Assembly (NCBI GenBank): GCA_015665275.1 | Contig: JADFAL010000026.1 | Coordinates: 62,001 to 126,000, forward strand | Length of the DNA: 64,000 nt | Direction of reading: 5' to 3' | Source: Flavobacteriales bacterium | GTDB taxonomy: Bacteria > Bacteroidota > Bacteroidia > Flavobacteriales_D > Crocinitomicaceae | Shown: positions 16,377-25,616 of the stretch, one piece after another | How the letters are laid out: each line of letters starts with the position of its first letter | How positions within the stretch are numbered: position 1 is the stretch's first letter | Made by a program: the position numbers and the translations under genes | The notes under the pieces: generated by a model | Told to the model about the DNA's origin: nothing | The model's database searches: none | The model's input: the letters and a program-made list of their open reading frames with translations, nothing else

Positions 16377-16895
16377 ATGAATTGGCTGCTTACGCTACTT
16401 GTTCCGATGCTTATTGCCTCGAATCCTACTGTGCCCGAACCGGAAAACTCGTCTTTGGACATTTACTTTTTCGTTGCGGAGACTTGCCCTATATGCCAGT
16501 ACTACACTGGAAAAATCAATCAAATCGCGACAGATAATCCAGATCACAACATTGTTCTTGTCTTCCCAAATTCATTGTCTTCGGACGAAACCATGGCTAA
16601 GTTCAAGAAGAAATACAAGCTGAATGTTACCATGCAATTGGACCCTGATCACGAAATGGTGCAAAAATTTGGTGCGACCGTAACTCCAGAAGTAGTTGTT
16701 TACGATGCAGCTTCCGATAGCGTTTATTATCAAGGCCGAATTGACGACAACTACGCTCGTGTTGGGCAACGAAAAAGACAAATTCAGTCTGACGACCTTG
16801 TTGATGCCTTACACTCAATAAATAACGAATTACCTATAACTACTGCGAAAACAACGCCGGTAGGATGCTACATCTCTCAAAAAATCAAAAAATGA
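16377..16895 (+). CDS. Thioredoxin-fold (redoxin-like) exported protein
   Basis: The 172-aa protein has a signal peptide (to about residue 17) and a thioredoxin-like domain with Cys37-x-x-Cys40 in AETCPICQYY and the cis-Pro loop VTPEVVVYD at 102-110. It would act as a thiol-disulfide carrier or a peroxidase-like redoxin in the periplasm. Its stop overlaps the start of the next gene as ATGA, and that gene encodes a cytochrome c/copper-monooxygenase-like protein. The same domain set (redoxin, cytochrome c, copper type II monooxygenase) is known fused into single proteins in other bacteria, so the two products probably work together. Confidence 0.8.
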   Translation: MNWLLTLLVPMLIASNPTVPEPENSSLDIYFFVAETCPICQYYTGKINQIATDNPDHNIVLVFPNSLSSDETMAKFKKKYKLNVTMQLDPDHEMVQKFGATVTPEVVVYDAASDSVYYQGRIDDNYARVGQRKRQIQSDDLVDALHSINNELPITTAKTTPVGCYISQKIKK

Positions 16896-18502
16896 AAACA
16901 GTTCTTATGCTTTTTATGGTTGCTCTCGGAGCAATCTGTATTTCAGCAAGCGGATTCAATACACGTAAGTTTGTTGAAGTCGAAAAAACAGCGGGTGAAA
17001 CACCACCGAAGTCGGTGCCGACGTATTACGAAGATATATCACCGATTATTTACAATCACTGTACGAAATGTCACAGACCGGGTGAAATTGGTCCAATGCC
17101 CTTGACGAATATCACAGAGGTGACAGCATACGGAGCTATGATTAAGTACGTAACGGAATTGAAGTATATGCCTCCTTGGAAAGCAGACCCCGATTACAAT
17201 CATTTCTTAGATGAGAACTACTTAACGGATGTTCAGATTCAAACCATCGTTGATTGGTATGACAATGGAATGCAACCTGGAAGCCCTGCAAATGAAGCAA
17301 CAATGCCCACATTTCCAACAGGGTCTACACTGGGAACTCCAGATTTAGTTCTTCCTATGGAACAGGCATTCGAACACCAAGGAACAAATGCTGACGGTTA
17401 TCAGGTATTCGTATTGGACCCACAACTAACACAAACGGAACAAGTACGTGCCATTGAATTCCGACCGGGAAATACAACGATTTGTCACCACGCTGTAATT
17501 GCTAAAGACAACACGAATCAAGCAAATGCTTTGGATGCAGCCGATCCAAACTATGGATACGAAATGTTTGGTGGCTTCGGCTTTGACCCGCAGGATCCAT
17601 TCTACGCGGTATGGGCACCGGGAGGAGAAGCTCGATTCTTTCCACCGGAGATGAGTAAGCCACTTGCTCCGAATGACAAGTTGCTCTTACAAATGCACTA
17701 CGCTCCGAGTCCGGTTAATGAATTTGATTCGTCATACATCAATTTGTTCTTTGCACAAACGCCTGCACCACGCTACGTCCAAACGCACATTATCAGTCCA
17801 TACGATCTTTCTGTGCCTTTTGCCATACCTCCAGATCAAACGACCTCATTCAAGGGATCATACACGGTTCCAGTGGACATTAGCCTTTTGACCGTGTTCC
17901 CTCACATGCATTTGCTCGGTGAAACTTGGGAATCGTATGTAGTGGATACAAATGGTGATACAACTAAATTGGTTAAAATCGACGATTGGGACTTCAATTA
18001 CCAATATGCATACTCATTCATTAATCTTGTAAAAGTGGACGCTGGAAGCACGCTTATTGTTGAGGCTTCATACGACAATACGGCATCCAATCCACTCAAC
18101 CCTAATAGTCCGCCGGATTGGGTTTTCTGGGGAGATTTAACAGGTGACGAAATGTTCCTCGGATTCTTTGATTACGTGCTGTATCAAGTTGGTGATGAAA
18201 ACCTTGAATTGGGAACGGAAGATATTTCACTCAGCGATCAGCAAACGAACGTTTATCCTATCTACCCGAACCCGGCGTCTGATGAGGTTAAGGTTGGTTT
18301 CAGTCTAAGCGATGGACAAAAGGTTACTTTGAAAATTTACGATATCAATGGTAAATTAATCGAAACTGTTGCAGAGGATTCCTACTACATTAAAGGAAAA
18401 CACGTACTCACACTTAATACAAGTCATTTATCTGCCGGAATTTACCGTTTCGGAATAGAGGTGAACGGAGAACAGTTCTCTGAGAATTTTGTTGTGAAGT
18501 AA
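16892..18502 (+). CDS. Secreted cytochrome c / copper type II monooxygenase-like protein with T9SS sorting domain
   Basis: The 536-aa protein starts at the ATG overlapping the previous stop and has a signal peptide. A heme motif CTKCH (57-61), within YEDISPIIYNHC...HRPGEIGPMPL, marks a cytochrome c domain. A peptidylglycine-hydroxylating-monooxygenase-like region follows, with candidate CuH ligands His199-His200 (ICHHAV) and His269 (LLQMHY), and CuM ligands His338/His340 (FPHMHLLG) and Met421 (TGDEM). The last 80 residues form a T9SS type A sorting domain (YPIYPNPASDEV to the end). It should be exported and anchored or released by T9SS, with copper and heme electron chemistry outside the cell. 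Substrate unknown. A strong terminator follows. Confidence 0.85.
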   Translation: MKTVLMLFMVALGAICISASGFNTRKFVEVEKTAGETPPKSVPTYYEDISPIIYNHCTKCHRPGEIGPMPLTNITEVTAYGAMIKYVTELKYMPPWKADPDYNHFLDENYLTDVQIQTIVDWYDNGMQPGSPANEATMPTFPTGSTLGTPDLVLPMEQAFEHQGTNADGYQVFVLDPQLTQTEQVRAIEFRPGNTTICHHAVIAKDNTNQANALDAADPNYGYEMFGGFGFDPQDPFYAVWAPGGEARFFPPEMSKPLAPNDKLLLQMHYAPSPVNEFDSSYINLFFAQTPAPRYVQTHIISPYDLSVPFAIPPDQTTSFKGSYTVPVDISLLTVFPHMHLLGETWESYVVDTNGDTTKLVKIDDWDFNYQYAYSFINLVKVDAGSTLIVEASYDNTASNPLNPNSPPDWVFWGDLTGDEMFLGFFDYVLYQVGDENLELGTEDISLSDQQTNVYPIYPNPASDEVKVGFSLSDGQKVTLKIYDINGKLIETVAEDSYYIKGKHVLTLNTSHLSAGIYRFGIEVNGEQFSENFVVK

Positions 18503-18522
18503 TTTGAAAATAATTGTTTTTT

Positions 18523-18548
18523 AAAGGAGCTTTCGGGCTCCTTTTTTT
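18523..18548 (+). terminator. Rho-independent terminator after the redoxin/monooxygenase operon
   Basis: AAAGGAGC (18523-18530) pairs with GCTCCTTT (18537-18544) around a short TTTCGG loop and is followed by a run of T to 18548. It begins 20 bp after the stop codon, the normal position for intrinsic termination. Confidence 0.85.
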
Positions 18549-18612
18549 GTTGAAGGTGAGATTTAACATTTGCTTAATAAAGGGTTAAGTAATTGTAATA
18601 CAACAAAATAAA

Positions 18613-18655
18613 AAGGTTCGGAAAAAACCTTCAACGCAAAAATGCGTTGTTGTTT
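18613..18655. repeat. Two small tandem hairpins in the 18.5-18.8 kb intergenic region
   Basis: AAGGTT/AACCTT (18613-18618 with 18626-18631) and CAACGCA/TGCGTTG (18632-18638 with 18643-18649) form adjacent hairpins, the second followed by TTGTTTTATT. They lie well beyond the main terminator and could be a second termination site or a processed 3' element. The rest of this 290-bp gap holds nothing else I can support. Confidence 0.35.
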
Positions 18656-18794
18656 TATTGCATTTACTAGTTTTTGCCAAGTCTTATCATTATTTTATAG
18701 TATGCTTCTTCTTTATCCATTGTTAAAATTCAAACACATAAGTTCCTAACCTCCAAGCATTTTTCCGTATCTTCCTAATCATAAACTACTACGT

Positions 18795-19262
18795 ATGACG
18801 CACCTATTACTTGTTGCTTCCTGCTGTGTAATTCCTCTTTTGGGATTCTCTCAACAAAACACCGTCGCAACCGGCGGAACAGCCGCAGGAACTACCGGAT
18901 CTGTTTCTTATTCTATTGGTCAAATTGATTATACCAATACCAGTTCGGCTGACGATTCTTCCAATGAAGGACTCCAACAACCTTTTGAATTCTTCGATCC
19001 AGATGCAAGTGTAACGGAATTACAATGGGGCACTTCCCTCTTTCCAAATCCAACTATGGATCAGGTTATTATTCAACTGGAGAATATTCCTGAAGAAGCA
19101 AGATATTACCTGTACGATCTCAACGGGAAGGTGCTTCTATCAAATGACATCCATACTCAAGAAACCATTCTTGACATACGTTCGTTCGCAGCCGGAAGTT
19201 ATCTTCTGAAAATGATCGCTCCATCAAAATCAACATCTACCATTCAAATAATAAAACACTAA
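18795..19262 (+). CDS. Small T9SS type A sorting-domain protein
   Basis: The 155-aa protein has a signal peptide (MTHLLLVASCCVIPLLGFSQ), then an N-terminal segment rich in Thr/Gly/Ser (VATGGTAAGTTGSVSYSIGQIDY, running into NEGLQQPFEF). This short domain is often found in Bacteroidota upstream of tail-fibre-domain genes. A T9SS sorting domain follows from about residue 75 (LFPNPTMDQVIIQL...LYDLNGKVL...AAGSYLLKM). It is likely exported by T9SS to the cell surface. Its stop is 2 bp from the next gene, the chaperone-domain protein, so they form a two-gene unit. Confidence 0.8.
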   Translation: MTHLLLVASCCVIPLLGFSQQNTVATGGTAAGTTGSVSYSIGQIDYTNTSSADDSSNEGLQQPFEFFDPDASVTELQWGTSLFPNPTMDQVIIQLENIPEEARYYLYDLNGKVLLSNDIHTQETILDIRSFAAGSYLLKMIAPSKSTSTIQIIKH

Positions 19263-19264
19263 AA

Positions 19265-20725
19265 ATGAAAGCAATTGTAACGCTCTTTGCACTCTTGAGT
19301 ATCTCACTAATTTATGCTCAGGCACCCGATAGAATGACATACCAGGCGGTAATTCGAAACGCTAGTGATGCATTGGTAAGCAATGCTCCAGTCGGAGTAC
19401 AGATTTCGATTCTTCAAGGTTCTCCAACCGGAGTGGCGCAATACATTGAAACACACACTCCAACTACCAACATCAACGGATTGGTGACATTTGAGATTGG
19501 TGGTGGAACCATTGTAGCAGGGAACTTCGGAACGATTGATTGGTCACAAGGCCCCTATTTCCTGAAGACAGATACCGACCCAACAGGAGGAACCGTCTAT
19601 ACCATTTCTGCAACGACTCAATTGTTGAGTGTCCCATATGCCCTTCATGCGGAAACAGCCACCAATGTTGATGACGCAGATAGCGATCCCACTAATGAAA
19701 TCCAATCCTTGAGTGTTAACGGTACCGATTTGACTATTTCGTCAGGAAATACAATTACATTGCCAGGAGGAGGAAATACGCTGGATGAAGCGTACGATCA
19801 GGGGGGAGCAGGACTTGGACGCACAATCACTGCGGACGCCGGAGCCGTTGAAATAATTAACTCAGGAACGAACACCACTGGACTCGATGTTTCAACGTCC
19901 GTTCTCAATTCAACTGGTGTATTGTCAACACACAGTGGAATTGGAGTGGCATTCCGAGCAGAAAGCTCCAACGCTGCTAACTCATTTTCAGCGATTCAAG
20001 CAAATACGAATAGTGCGACGGCAAACAACGCCGCCATTCTTGGGAATAACTCGGGAGCAGGTTACGGTGTTACTGGACAGGTTCCGGCAACCGCCAGTGG
20101 CGGAGCAGGAGTCTATGGTTCTAATTTGCGCACTACCGGTGGGAACGGAGTACTTGGTATTGGATTTAACGGTATTGTTGGGCAATCGAGTTTTTCTCCT
20201 GGATACGGAGTATACGGATCAAACTCCAACTTAACCGGATTAGCCATCGGAACCTATGGAATCGGGTTCAATGGAGTTTACGGACAAACCACCGACGTCA
20301 TAAATGGATGGTCAGGATATTTCACACAAGATATTGGAGTTGATGGCACCGGATACTCACTTGGAGGATGGCTTACAGTATCTGATAAGAGATTGAAGTC
20401 AAATATTGAGCTTATTGAGAGTCCACTGGACCGTATTCTGCAATTGAACGGTAGAACGTATACATTAACTACCAAATCAAAACCGGTGGATGGTGAATTG
20501 ACTATACGAGAAACTCAGCAATACGGTGTAATTGCACAAGAAGTGGAAGCTGTATTCCCTGAAATGGTTCAAGAAAAAGCAGTATTCAACAATGCAGGCG
20601 ATGATACTTTGTATAAGACCGTAAATTATGATCAGTTGGTTCCTGTACTCATTGAGTCACTCAGAGAATTGAATGAAAAAGTGGAGAGCTTAGAAGCTGA
20701 ATTGGAAGAATTGAAATCAGAGTAA
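19265..20725 (+). CDS. Surface fibre protein with C-terminal intramolecular chaperone (tail-fibre/Peptidase S74-like) domain
   Basis: The 486-aa protein has a signal peptide (to YAQ at about 19), a domain typical of such Bacteroidota proteins (PDRMTYQAVIRNASDALV...PYALHAETA, residues 20-130), then a long Gly/Asn/Ser-rich region with repeated GVYGSN and GIGFNGIVGQ-type turns (about 235-365), as in trimeric beta-helix fibres. The end has SDKRLKSNIELIESPLDRILQL, YGVIAQEVEAVFPEMV and a coiled-coil tail (LNEKVESLEAELEELKSE). This end matches the intramolecular chaperone domain of phage tail fibres, which drives trimer assembly and may self-cleave. No phage genes are near, so this looks like a cellular surface protein. 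Paired with the T9SS protein just upstream. Confidence 0.82.
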   Translation: MKAIVTLFALLSISLIYAQAPDRMTYQAVIRNASDALVSNAPVGVQISILQGSPTGVAQYIETHTPTTNINGLVTFEIGGGTIVAGNFGTIDWSQGPYFLKTDTDPTGGTVYTISATTQLLSVPYALHAETATNVDDADSDPTNEIQSLSVNGTDLTISSGNTITLPGGGNTLDEAYDQGGAGLGRTITADAGAVEIINSGTNTTGLDVSTSVLNSTGVLSTHSGIGVAFRAESSNAANSFSAIQANTNSATANNAAILGNNSGAGYGVTGQVPATASGGAGVYGSNLRTTGGNGVLGIGFNGIVGQSSFSPGYGVYGSNSNLTGLAIGTYGIGFNGVYGQTTDVINGWSGYFTQDIGVDGTGYSLGGWLTVSDKRLKSNIELIESPLDRILQLNGRTYTLTTKSKPVDGELTIRETQQYGVIAQEVEAVFPEMVQEKAVFNNAGDDTLYKTVNYDQLVPVLIESLRELNEKVESLEAELEELKSE

Positions 20726-20893
20726 AACTAATTGACATTGAGGTAAAATGTTAAATTCTCACCTCTATAAAATTGTAATCACCTGATTATCTTTCAATTG
20801 TAAAACCTCAATATTGGTATATCGGAATATCACGATTTAACTCTTCTTAAAAAAATTGGATTCGAAGAAAGAAATCGCTATTATCTATTAAAC

Positions 20894-20919
20894 AAAAAAG
20901 GCTCCAAATGGAGCCTTTT
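20894..20919 (-). terminator. Rho-independent terminator after typA
   Basis: GGCTCC (20900-20905) and GGAGCC (20910-20915) pair around an AAAT loop, with an A tract on one side and TTTT on the other. It ends 18 bp beyond the typA stop codon on the minus strand; the flanking A and T tracts extend the stem. Confidence 0.85.
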
Positions 20920-20936
20920 CTCTATTACTATAAGCC

Positions 20937-22742
20937 TTACTTTCCGGCTCGTTTACGTTCTGTTTCTTTCAATAAAATTTTACGAATTCGCAAGTTATCT
21001 GGCGTAACCTCAACGTATTCATCCGATTGAATGTATTCCAAACACTCCTCCAAGCTAAATACTTTTGGTGGAGCCAGTTTCACTTTGTCATCCGCTCCAG
21101 AAGATCGCATGTTGCTCATCTTTTTCGTTTTCGTAACGTTCACAGTAAGATCGTTTGCACGACTGTTCTCACCGATTACCTGACCTTCATAAATACTCTC
21201 ACCTGGCGCGATAAAGAAAGTACCACGTTCTTGAAGATTATTCAATGAAAACGGAATGGATGTCCCTAATTCCATTGAAATCAACGAACCATTCAAACGT
21301 CCAGGAATTTCACCTTTATACGGCTGGTATTCCAAGAAACGGTGTGTCATAATTGCCTCCCCTGCAGTTGCAGTCAAAAGGTAATTTCTAAGTCCAATGA
21401 TTCCACGCGAAGGAATTTCGAATTCAATAATCATTCGATCTCCTTTTGGAGTCATATTCTTCATTTCACCTTTGCGCTTCGTTACAGCTTCTACCGCAGT
21501 TCCACTATTCACCTCAGGCAAATCAATTGTTAATTCCTCAACTGGCTCACATTTCTTACCATCAATTTCTTTGATAATAACCTGTGGCTGACCTACTTGT
21601 AGTTCGTATCCTTCTCGACGCATGGTCTCGATTAATACGGACAAGTGCATTACACCACGGCCGAAAACCATCCATTTGTCCGCCTTGTCTGTTTTACCAA
21701 CTCGCATGGCCAAGTTCTTCTCAAGCTCTTTGTCCAAACGTTCTGAAATATGACGAGATGTTACCAATTTCCCTTCTTTACCAAAGAACGGAGAATCGTT
21801 AATTGAGAACAACATACTCATCGTTGGCTCATCAATAGCAATACTCTCCAAGGGCTCTGGATTTTCTGCATCACAAATTGAATCTCCAATTTCAAAACCT
21901 TCGATTCCAGTAATAGCACAAATGTCTCCACCTTGAACAGATTCCACTTTCACGCGATCTGTACCTTCAAATGTAAATACGTCCTTAATTCTGTGCTTTT
22001 GTTGCGTTCCATCTGCTTTAGACAAAATGATAGGCATATTTGGCTTCAATGTACCTCTCGTCAAACGACCAATAGCTATACGTCCAACAAACGATGAAAA
22101 GTCTAACGACGTGATCAACATCTGCGTATTTCCCTCTGGAATAACAACCGGAGGATAGTATTCTAGAATTTTATCCAACAACGGAACGATAGAATCCGTT
22201 GGTTTCTGCCAATCTTCAGCCATCCAATTGTTCTTTGCAGAACCATACATTGTAGGGAAATCTAACTGATCTTCGTTTGCATCTAGCTCGAACATCAAAT
22301 CAAAAACCTTCTCATGTACCTCATCTGGAGTACAATTGTCTTTATCCACTTTGTTCACTACAACCAAAGGTTTCAACCCCATTGCCAAAGCTTTTCCGAG
22401 AACGAAGCGCGTTTGCGGCATAGGCCCTTCAAAGGCATCTACTAACAAACACACGCCATCGGCCATGTTCAATACACGTTCTACCTCACCTCCGAAATCG
22501 GCGTGACCAGGAGTATCAATAATGTTGATTTTGGTTCCTTTGTACGATACTGAAACGTTTTTAGAGACAATCGTAATTCCACGTTCGCGCTCTAAATCGT
22601 TGTTATCCATAATCAACTCTCCTTTAGGACGAGTGCGTTCATCGACAACATTTCCAGCTTCAATCATTTTATCAACCAAGGTCGTTTTACCGTGGTCTAC
22701 ATGGGCAATAATTGCAATATTTCTAATTTCCATAGAATTCAT
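20937..22742 (-). CDS. typA: Ribosome-associated GTPase TypA/BipA
   Basis: The 601-aa protein is full length for TypA. G motifs are complete: AHVDHGKTTL (G1), GITI in ERERGITIV (G2), DTPGHADFGGEVERV (G3), NKVDKDN (G4). EF-G-like domains III and V follow, then the TypA-specific C-terminal domain (MRSSGADDKVKLAPPKVFSLEECLEYI split across the end region). TypA binds the 70S ribosome with GTP and supports 50S assembly, especially at low temperature. The gene lies 34 bp downstream of the DEAD-box helicase gene on the same strand, and both relate to ribosome and RNA handling, so they may be co-transcribed. Confidence 0.97.
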   Translation of the reverse strand: MNSMEIRNIAIIAHVDHGKTTLVDKMIEAGNVVDERTRPKGELIMDNNDLERERGITIVSKNVSVSYKGTKINIIDTPGHADFGGEVERVLNMADGVCLLVDAFEGPMPQTRFVLGKALAMGLKPLVVVNKVDKDNCTPDEVHEKVFDLMFELDANEDQLDFPTMYGSAKNNWMAEDWQKPTDSIVPLLDKILEYYPPVVIPEGNTQMLITSLDFSSFVGRIAIGRLTRGTLKPNMPIILSKADGTQQKHRIKDVFTFEGTDRVKVESVQGGDICAITGIEGFEIGDSICDAENPEPLESIAIDEPTMSMLFSINDSPFFGKEGKLVTSRHISERLDKELEKNLAMRVGKTDKADKWMVFGRGVMHLSVLIETMRREGYELQVGQPQVIIKEIDGKKCEPVEELTIDLPEVNSGTAVEAVTKRKGEMKNMTPKGDRMIIEFEIPSRGIIGLRNYLLTATAGEAIMTHRFLEYQPYKGEIPGRLNGSLISMELGTSIPFSLNNLQERGTFFIAPGESIYEGQVIGENSRANDLTVNVTKTKKMSNMRSSGADDKVKLAPPKVFSLEECLEYIQSDEYVEVTPDNLRIRKILLKETERKRAGK

Positions 22743-22776
22743 TACGCCTTTCGGCTATTTCATTGTATTGTATAAA

Positions 22777-24567
22777 TTAATCTCTTCTTCTTGGTGCGCG
22801 TCGTTCACGTTTGCCTTTGAACTTCCCGCCTCCACCGCCGCCTGCGCGAGGGCTTCCGCCACGATGGTTTCCACCACCACCTCCTCGGTGACGACTTCCT
22901 CCTCCGCCGCCTCCGCTGCGTTTGTTACCTCCGCCTTTGCTTTTGGTAACTTCAATACTTACTTCGTGTCCTTCGTAGTCACTTCCGTTTACTTCAGATA
23001 AAATTCGGTCGACATTCTCATTGTCTGCTTCAAAGAAAGAGAACGACGCCATAATATCTATACGACCAATCGAGTTCGAGCGCAATCCTGTAGAATCACA
23101 AACAACGCGTAACAATCCACCTGGATTTAATCCATCTCGCTTACCGAGATTCACAAAGAAGCGTGTTTTGTTTTCGTCATTACGGTTTCCGCGTTCTCTG
23201 CGTCCTCCGCGATCATCTCGATCTCCACGGTCTCTGCTATTTCCATCCTTCTTATTAAGATCAGTAGCACGATCGTAGTATTCAATAAAACGATTGAACT
23301 CTGCAGAAACGAACTTTTTGATTATGTCTTCTTTCGAAAATTCATCAAATTCGCTCATCACAGCTGGCAAGAATTCGGCGATATCATTTTCCTTTACAGG
23401 AGTTGTTATCACTTTATCCACCAACTTCATTAATTGGATTTCGCAGATCTCTTTTGCATTTGGAATTGTTCCTTTCGTAAACTCGGTGCGAATCTTTTTC
23501 TCAATTGCCTTGATTTTGTAGCTCTCTTTTGGAGTAACCAAAACCATCGATTCACCGTGCTTTCCTGCACGTGCAGTACGTCCAGAACGGTGTGTATAAT
23601 TCTCTATTTCATCCGGAAGGTTGTAATTGATCACGTGTGTGATATCGTCTACATCAATTCCTCGGGCTGCCACATCAGTAGCAACAAGAATCTGAATATC
23701 CTTATTTCGGAAGCGTCGCATTACCTGATCACGCTGTGCCTGAGACAAATCTCCGTGAAGCGGTTCTGCGCTGTATCCTTCTTTTCCTAATTTCTCGGCA
23801 ACAGCAGCTGTTTCACGTCGCGTACGACAGAAAATTAAACCGTAAATATTCGGGTTGAAATCGATCAAGCGTTTTACCGCAGAATAACGATCTCTATCCG
23901 ATACCGTGAAATAGATATGTTCAATATTTTCGTTTGTCTGGTTTTTGTGTCCAATGGATACTTCCAAAGGCTCTTCCATGTAATTCTTTGCAATTTGCGC
24001 CACTTCTTTCGGCATTGTTGCAGAGAATAGCCAAACGTTTCTTTCCAAAGGCGTTTCGTCAAGTATGTGATCGATATCCTCCTTGAAGCCCATATTGAGC
24101 ATCTCATCGGCTTCGTCCAATACTACCCAGTCAATTTCACTAAGTACGATCGCTTTTCTTTTGGTAAGATCTACCAAACGACCTGGAGTTGCCACAATAA
24201 TCTGTGCTCCTCTCTTGATTTCCTTGATCTGACGTACAATGTCGGTTCCACCATATACGGCTACCGTAGTCACATCAACGTTTTTGGAATAATTCTGAAT
24301 GTCTTTAGAAATTTGCAAGCAAAGTTCTCGCGTTGGACAAATTACGAGTCCTTGAGGACGTTTGCGTCCTTCTTCTACTTTACTTACTAATGGTAGACCA
24401 AATGCAGCGGTCTTACCTGTCCCAGTTTGAGCTAAACCAACAAAATCGCTTTCCTCTTTTAATAAATGTGGAATAGCTTCCTGTTGGATCGGAGTGGGTG
24501 TTTCAAACCCCAGTGTTTTTAACGACTTCAACACCCCACTCTTGAGCCCTAGTTCTTCAAATGTCAT
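22777..24567 (-). CDS. DEAD-box RNA helicase with DbpA-type RNA-binding domain and Gly/Arg-rich tail
   Basis: The 596-aa protein has all helicase motifs: Q motif (GFETPTPIQQEAI), AQTGTGKT (46-53), DEAD (150-153), SAT (181-183) and HRSGRTAR (325-332). A DbpA/CsdA-like RNA-binding domain follows at about 465-545 (FFVNLGKRDGLNPGGLLR, IGRIDI, FSFFEAD). The last 50 residues are an RGG-type Gly/Arg/His-rich tail, expected to bind RNA loosely. It resembles CsdA/DeaD and CshA helicases that unwind RNA during ribosome assembly and mRNA decay in the cold. The neighbouring typA has a related role. Confidence 0.93.
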   Translation of the reverse strand: MTFEELGLKSGVLKSLKTLGFETPTPIQQEAIPHLLKEESDFVGLAQTGTGKTAAFGLPLVSKVEEGRKRPQGLVICPTRELCLQISKDIQNYSKNVDVTTVAVYGGTDIVRQIKEIKRGAQIIVATPGRLVDLTKRKAIVLSEIDWVVLDEADEMLNMGFKEDIDHILDETPLERNVWLFSATMPKEVAQIAKNYMEEPLEVSIGHKNQTNENIEHIYFTVSDRDRYSAVKRLIDFNPNIYGLIFCRTRRETAAVAEKLGKEGYSAEPLHGDLSQAQRDQVMRRFRNKDIQILVATDVAARGIDVDDITHVINYNLPDEIENYTHRSGRTARAGKHGESMVLVTPKESYKIKAIEKKIRTEFTKGTIPNAKEICEIQLMKLVDKVITTPVKENDIAEFLPAVMSEFDEFSKEDIIKKFVSAEFNRFIEYYDRATDLNKKDGNSRDRGDRDDRGGRRERGNRNDENKTRFFVNLGKRDGLNPGGLLRVVCDSTGLRSNSIGRIDIMASFSFFEADNENVDRILSEVNGSDYEGHEVSIEVTKSKGGGNKRSGGGGGGSRHRGGGGGNHRGGSPRAGGGGGGKFKGKRERRAPRRRD

Positions 24568-24677
24568 CTAAGTGCTTTAAAATGTGGTGCAAAGGTACGC
24601 AGAATAAAATGACTGGCGTAAAATTAGTTTTAAGGTATAGGATGTTCGCAATAATTATGATTGTTAAAGGTCCTCCA

Positions 24678-24814
24678 CCTCAGTCCCCCAAAAAAATGAG
24701 GAGATTTGGTTTTCCCCAACTCATCAAGGTCTTGTTTCAAAAATCAAATCCCGAATGGATCTAAGATCATGTACTAATAAGATCGTGCTTCGACATCTGC
24801 TTCGAAGGGGGACT
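24678..24814. repeat. Inverted repeat in the 24.6-24.9 kb gene-free stretch, possible mobile-element remnant
   Basis: CCTCAGTCCCCC at 24678-24689 and the reverse complement of CCTTAGTCCCCC at 24803-24818 region (GGGGGACTAAGG, 24807-24818) match at 11 of 12 positions, 117 bp apart. TTCGAAGGGGG adjoins the right arm. The 323-bp gap between the helicase and the glycosyltransferase genes holds no convincing gene. The layout resembles a small non-coding repeat element or a decayed MITE. Confidence 0.35.
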
Positions 24815-24890
24815 AAGGGGCAAGACAAAACGAAAAGATAGTGAAGCCTCATTTCGACCAATTCCCGTATATTCGCAAAAAAATAATTGC

Positions 24891-25616
24891 ATGGACATTA
24901 ACACGCTATCCATTCTAATTCCTGCCTACAACGAGGAGAAAACAATACATATGATCCTTGATAAAGTCAAGGCGGTAGAGTTGATTCACGGTATTAAGAA
25001 AGAAGTAATCATAGTAAATGACTGTTCTTCTGACGATACCAAAGGAGCCGTGGAAAAATACATGCAATCCAATCCAGACCTTCCGATTTCGTACTACGAA
25101 CATGAGATTAACAAAGGGAAAGGAGCTGCACTTCATACAGGAATTCAAGAGGCAAAAGGTGATTTGTTGGTAATTCAGGATGCTGATTTGGAATATGATC
25201 CGGAAGAGTTCAACGACTTACTTCAACCTATTTGCGATGATTTCGCAGACGTGGTGTACGGATCTCGATTCATTGGAGGGAAACCACACAGAATTTTGTT
25301 TTACTGGCACTCGATCGGAAATAAATTCCTGACAAAATTGTCAAACATGTTTACCAATTTGAATCTTACGGATATGGAAACGTGTTATAAAATGTTCCGT
25401 ATTGACATCATTCAAGGACTTTCTTTGAAGGAGCAACGATTCGGATTCGAGCCGGAAGTAACGGCTAAAATTTCTCGCAATAAAAAGATTCGCATTTACG
25501 AAGTTGGAATTTCTTACTACGGAAGAACCTACGAAGAAGGAAAGAAAATTGGTTGGAAAGATGGATTCCGTGCACTTTGGTGTATTTCCAAGTATGGTCT
25601 TTTTAAGGCAAAGTAG
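24891..25616 (+). CDS. Glycosyltransferase family 2, dolichyl-phosphate-mannose-synthase-like
   Basis: The 241-aa protein has the GT2 GT-A fold: [12 protein letters not shown] at the start, [10 protein letters not shown] (first nucleotide-sugar contact), [16 protein letters not shown], and the metal-binding DADLEYDP motif. The [18 protein letters not shown] segment is typical of DPM1/polyprenol-phosphate sugar transferases. It lacks C-terminal TM helices, so it resembles the soluble DPM1 form that transfers a sugar from a nucleotide donor to a lipid phosphate at the inner membrane. It is isolated between a gene-free region and convergent genes. Donor and acceptor cannot be read from sequence. 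Confidence 0.9.
   Translation: MDINTLSILIPAYNEEKTIHMILDKVKAVELIHGIKKEVIIVNDCSSDDTKGAVEKYMQSNPDLPISYYEHEINKGKGAALHTGIQEAKGDLLVIQDADLEYDPEEFNDLLQPICDDFADVVYGSRFIGGKPHRILFYWHSIGNKFLTKLSNMFTNLNLTDMETCYKMFRIDIIQGLSLKEQRFGFEPEVTAKISRNKKIRIYEVGISYYGRTYEEGKKIGWKDGFRALWCISKYGLFKAK

Noticed and set aside
19265-20725. Prophage tail-fibre gene
   Set aside because: The chaperone domain is phage-like, but no capsid, tail, terminase or lysis genes are near, and it has a signal peptide and pairs with a T9SS protein.
24561-24764. 67-codon frame after the helicase start
   Set aside because: It overlaps the promoter region of the helicase gene, has an odd Lys/Pro/Met-rich composition with no signal or motif, and covers the repeat-like sequence.
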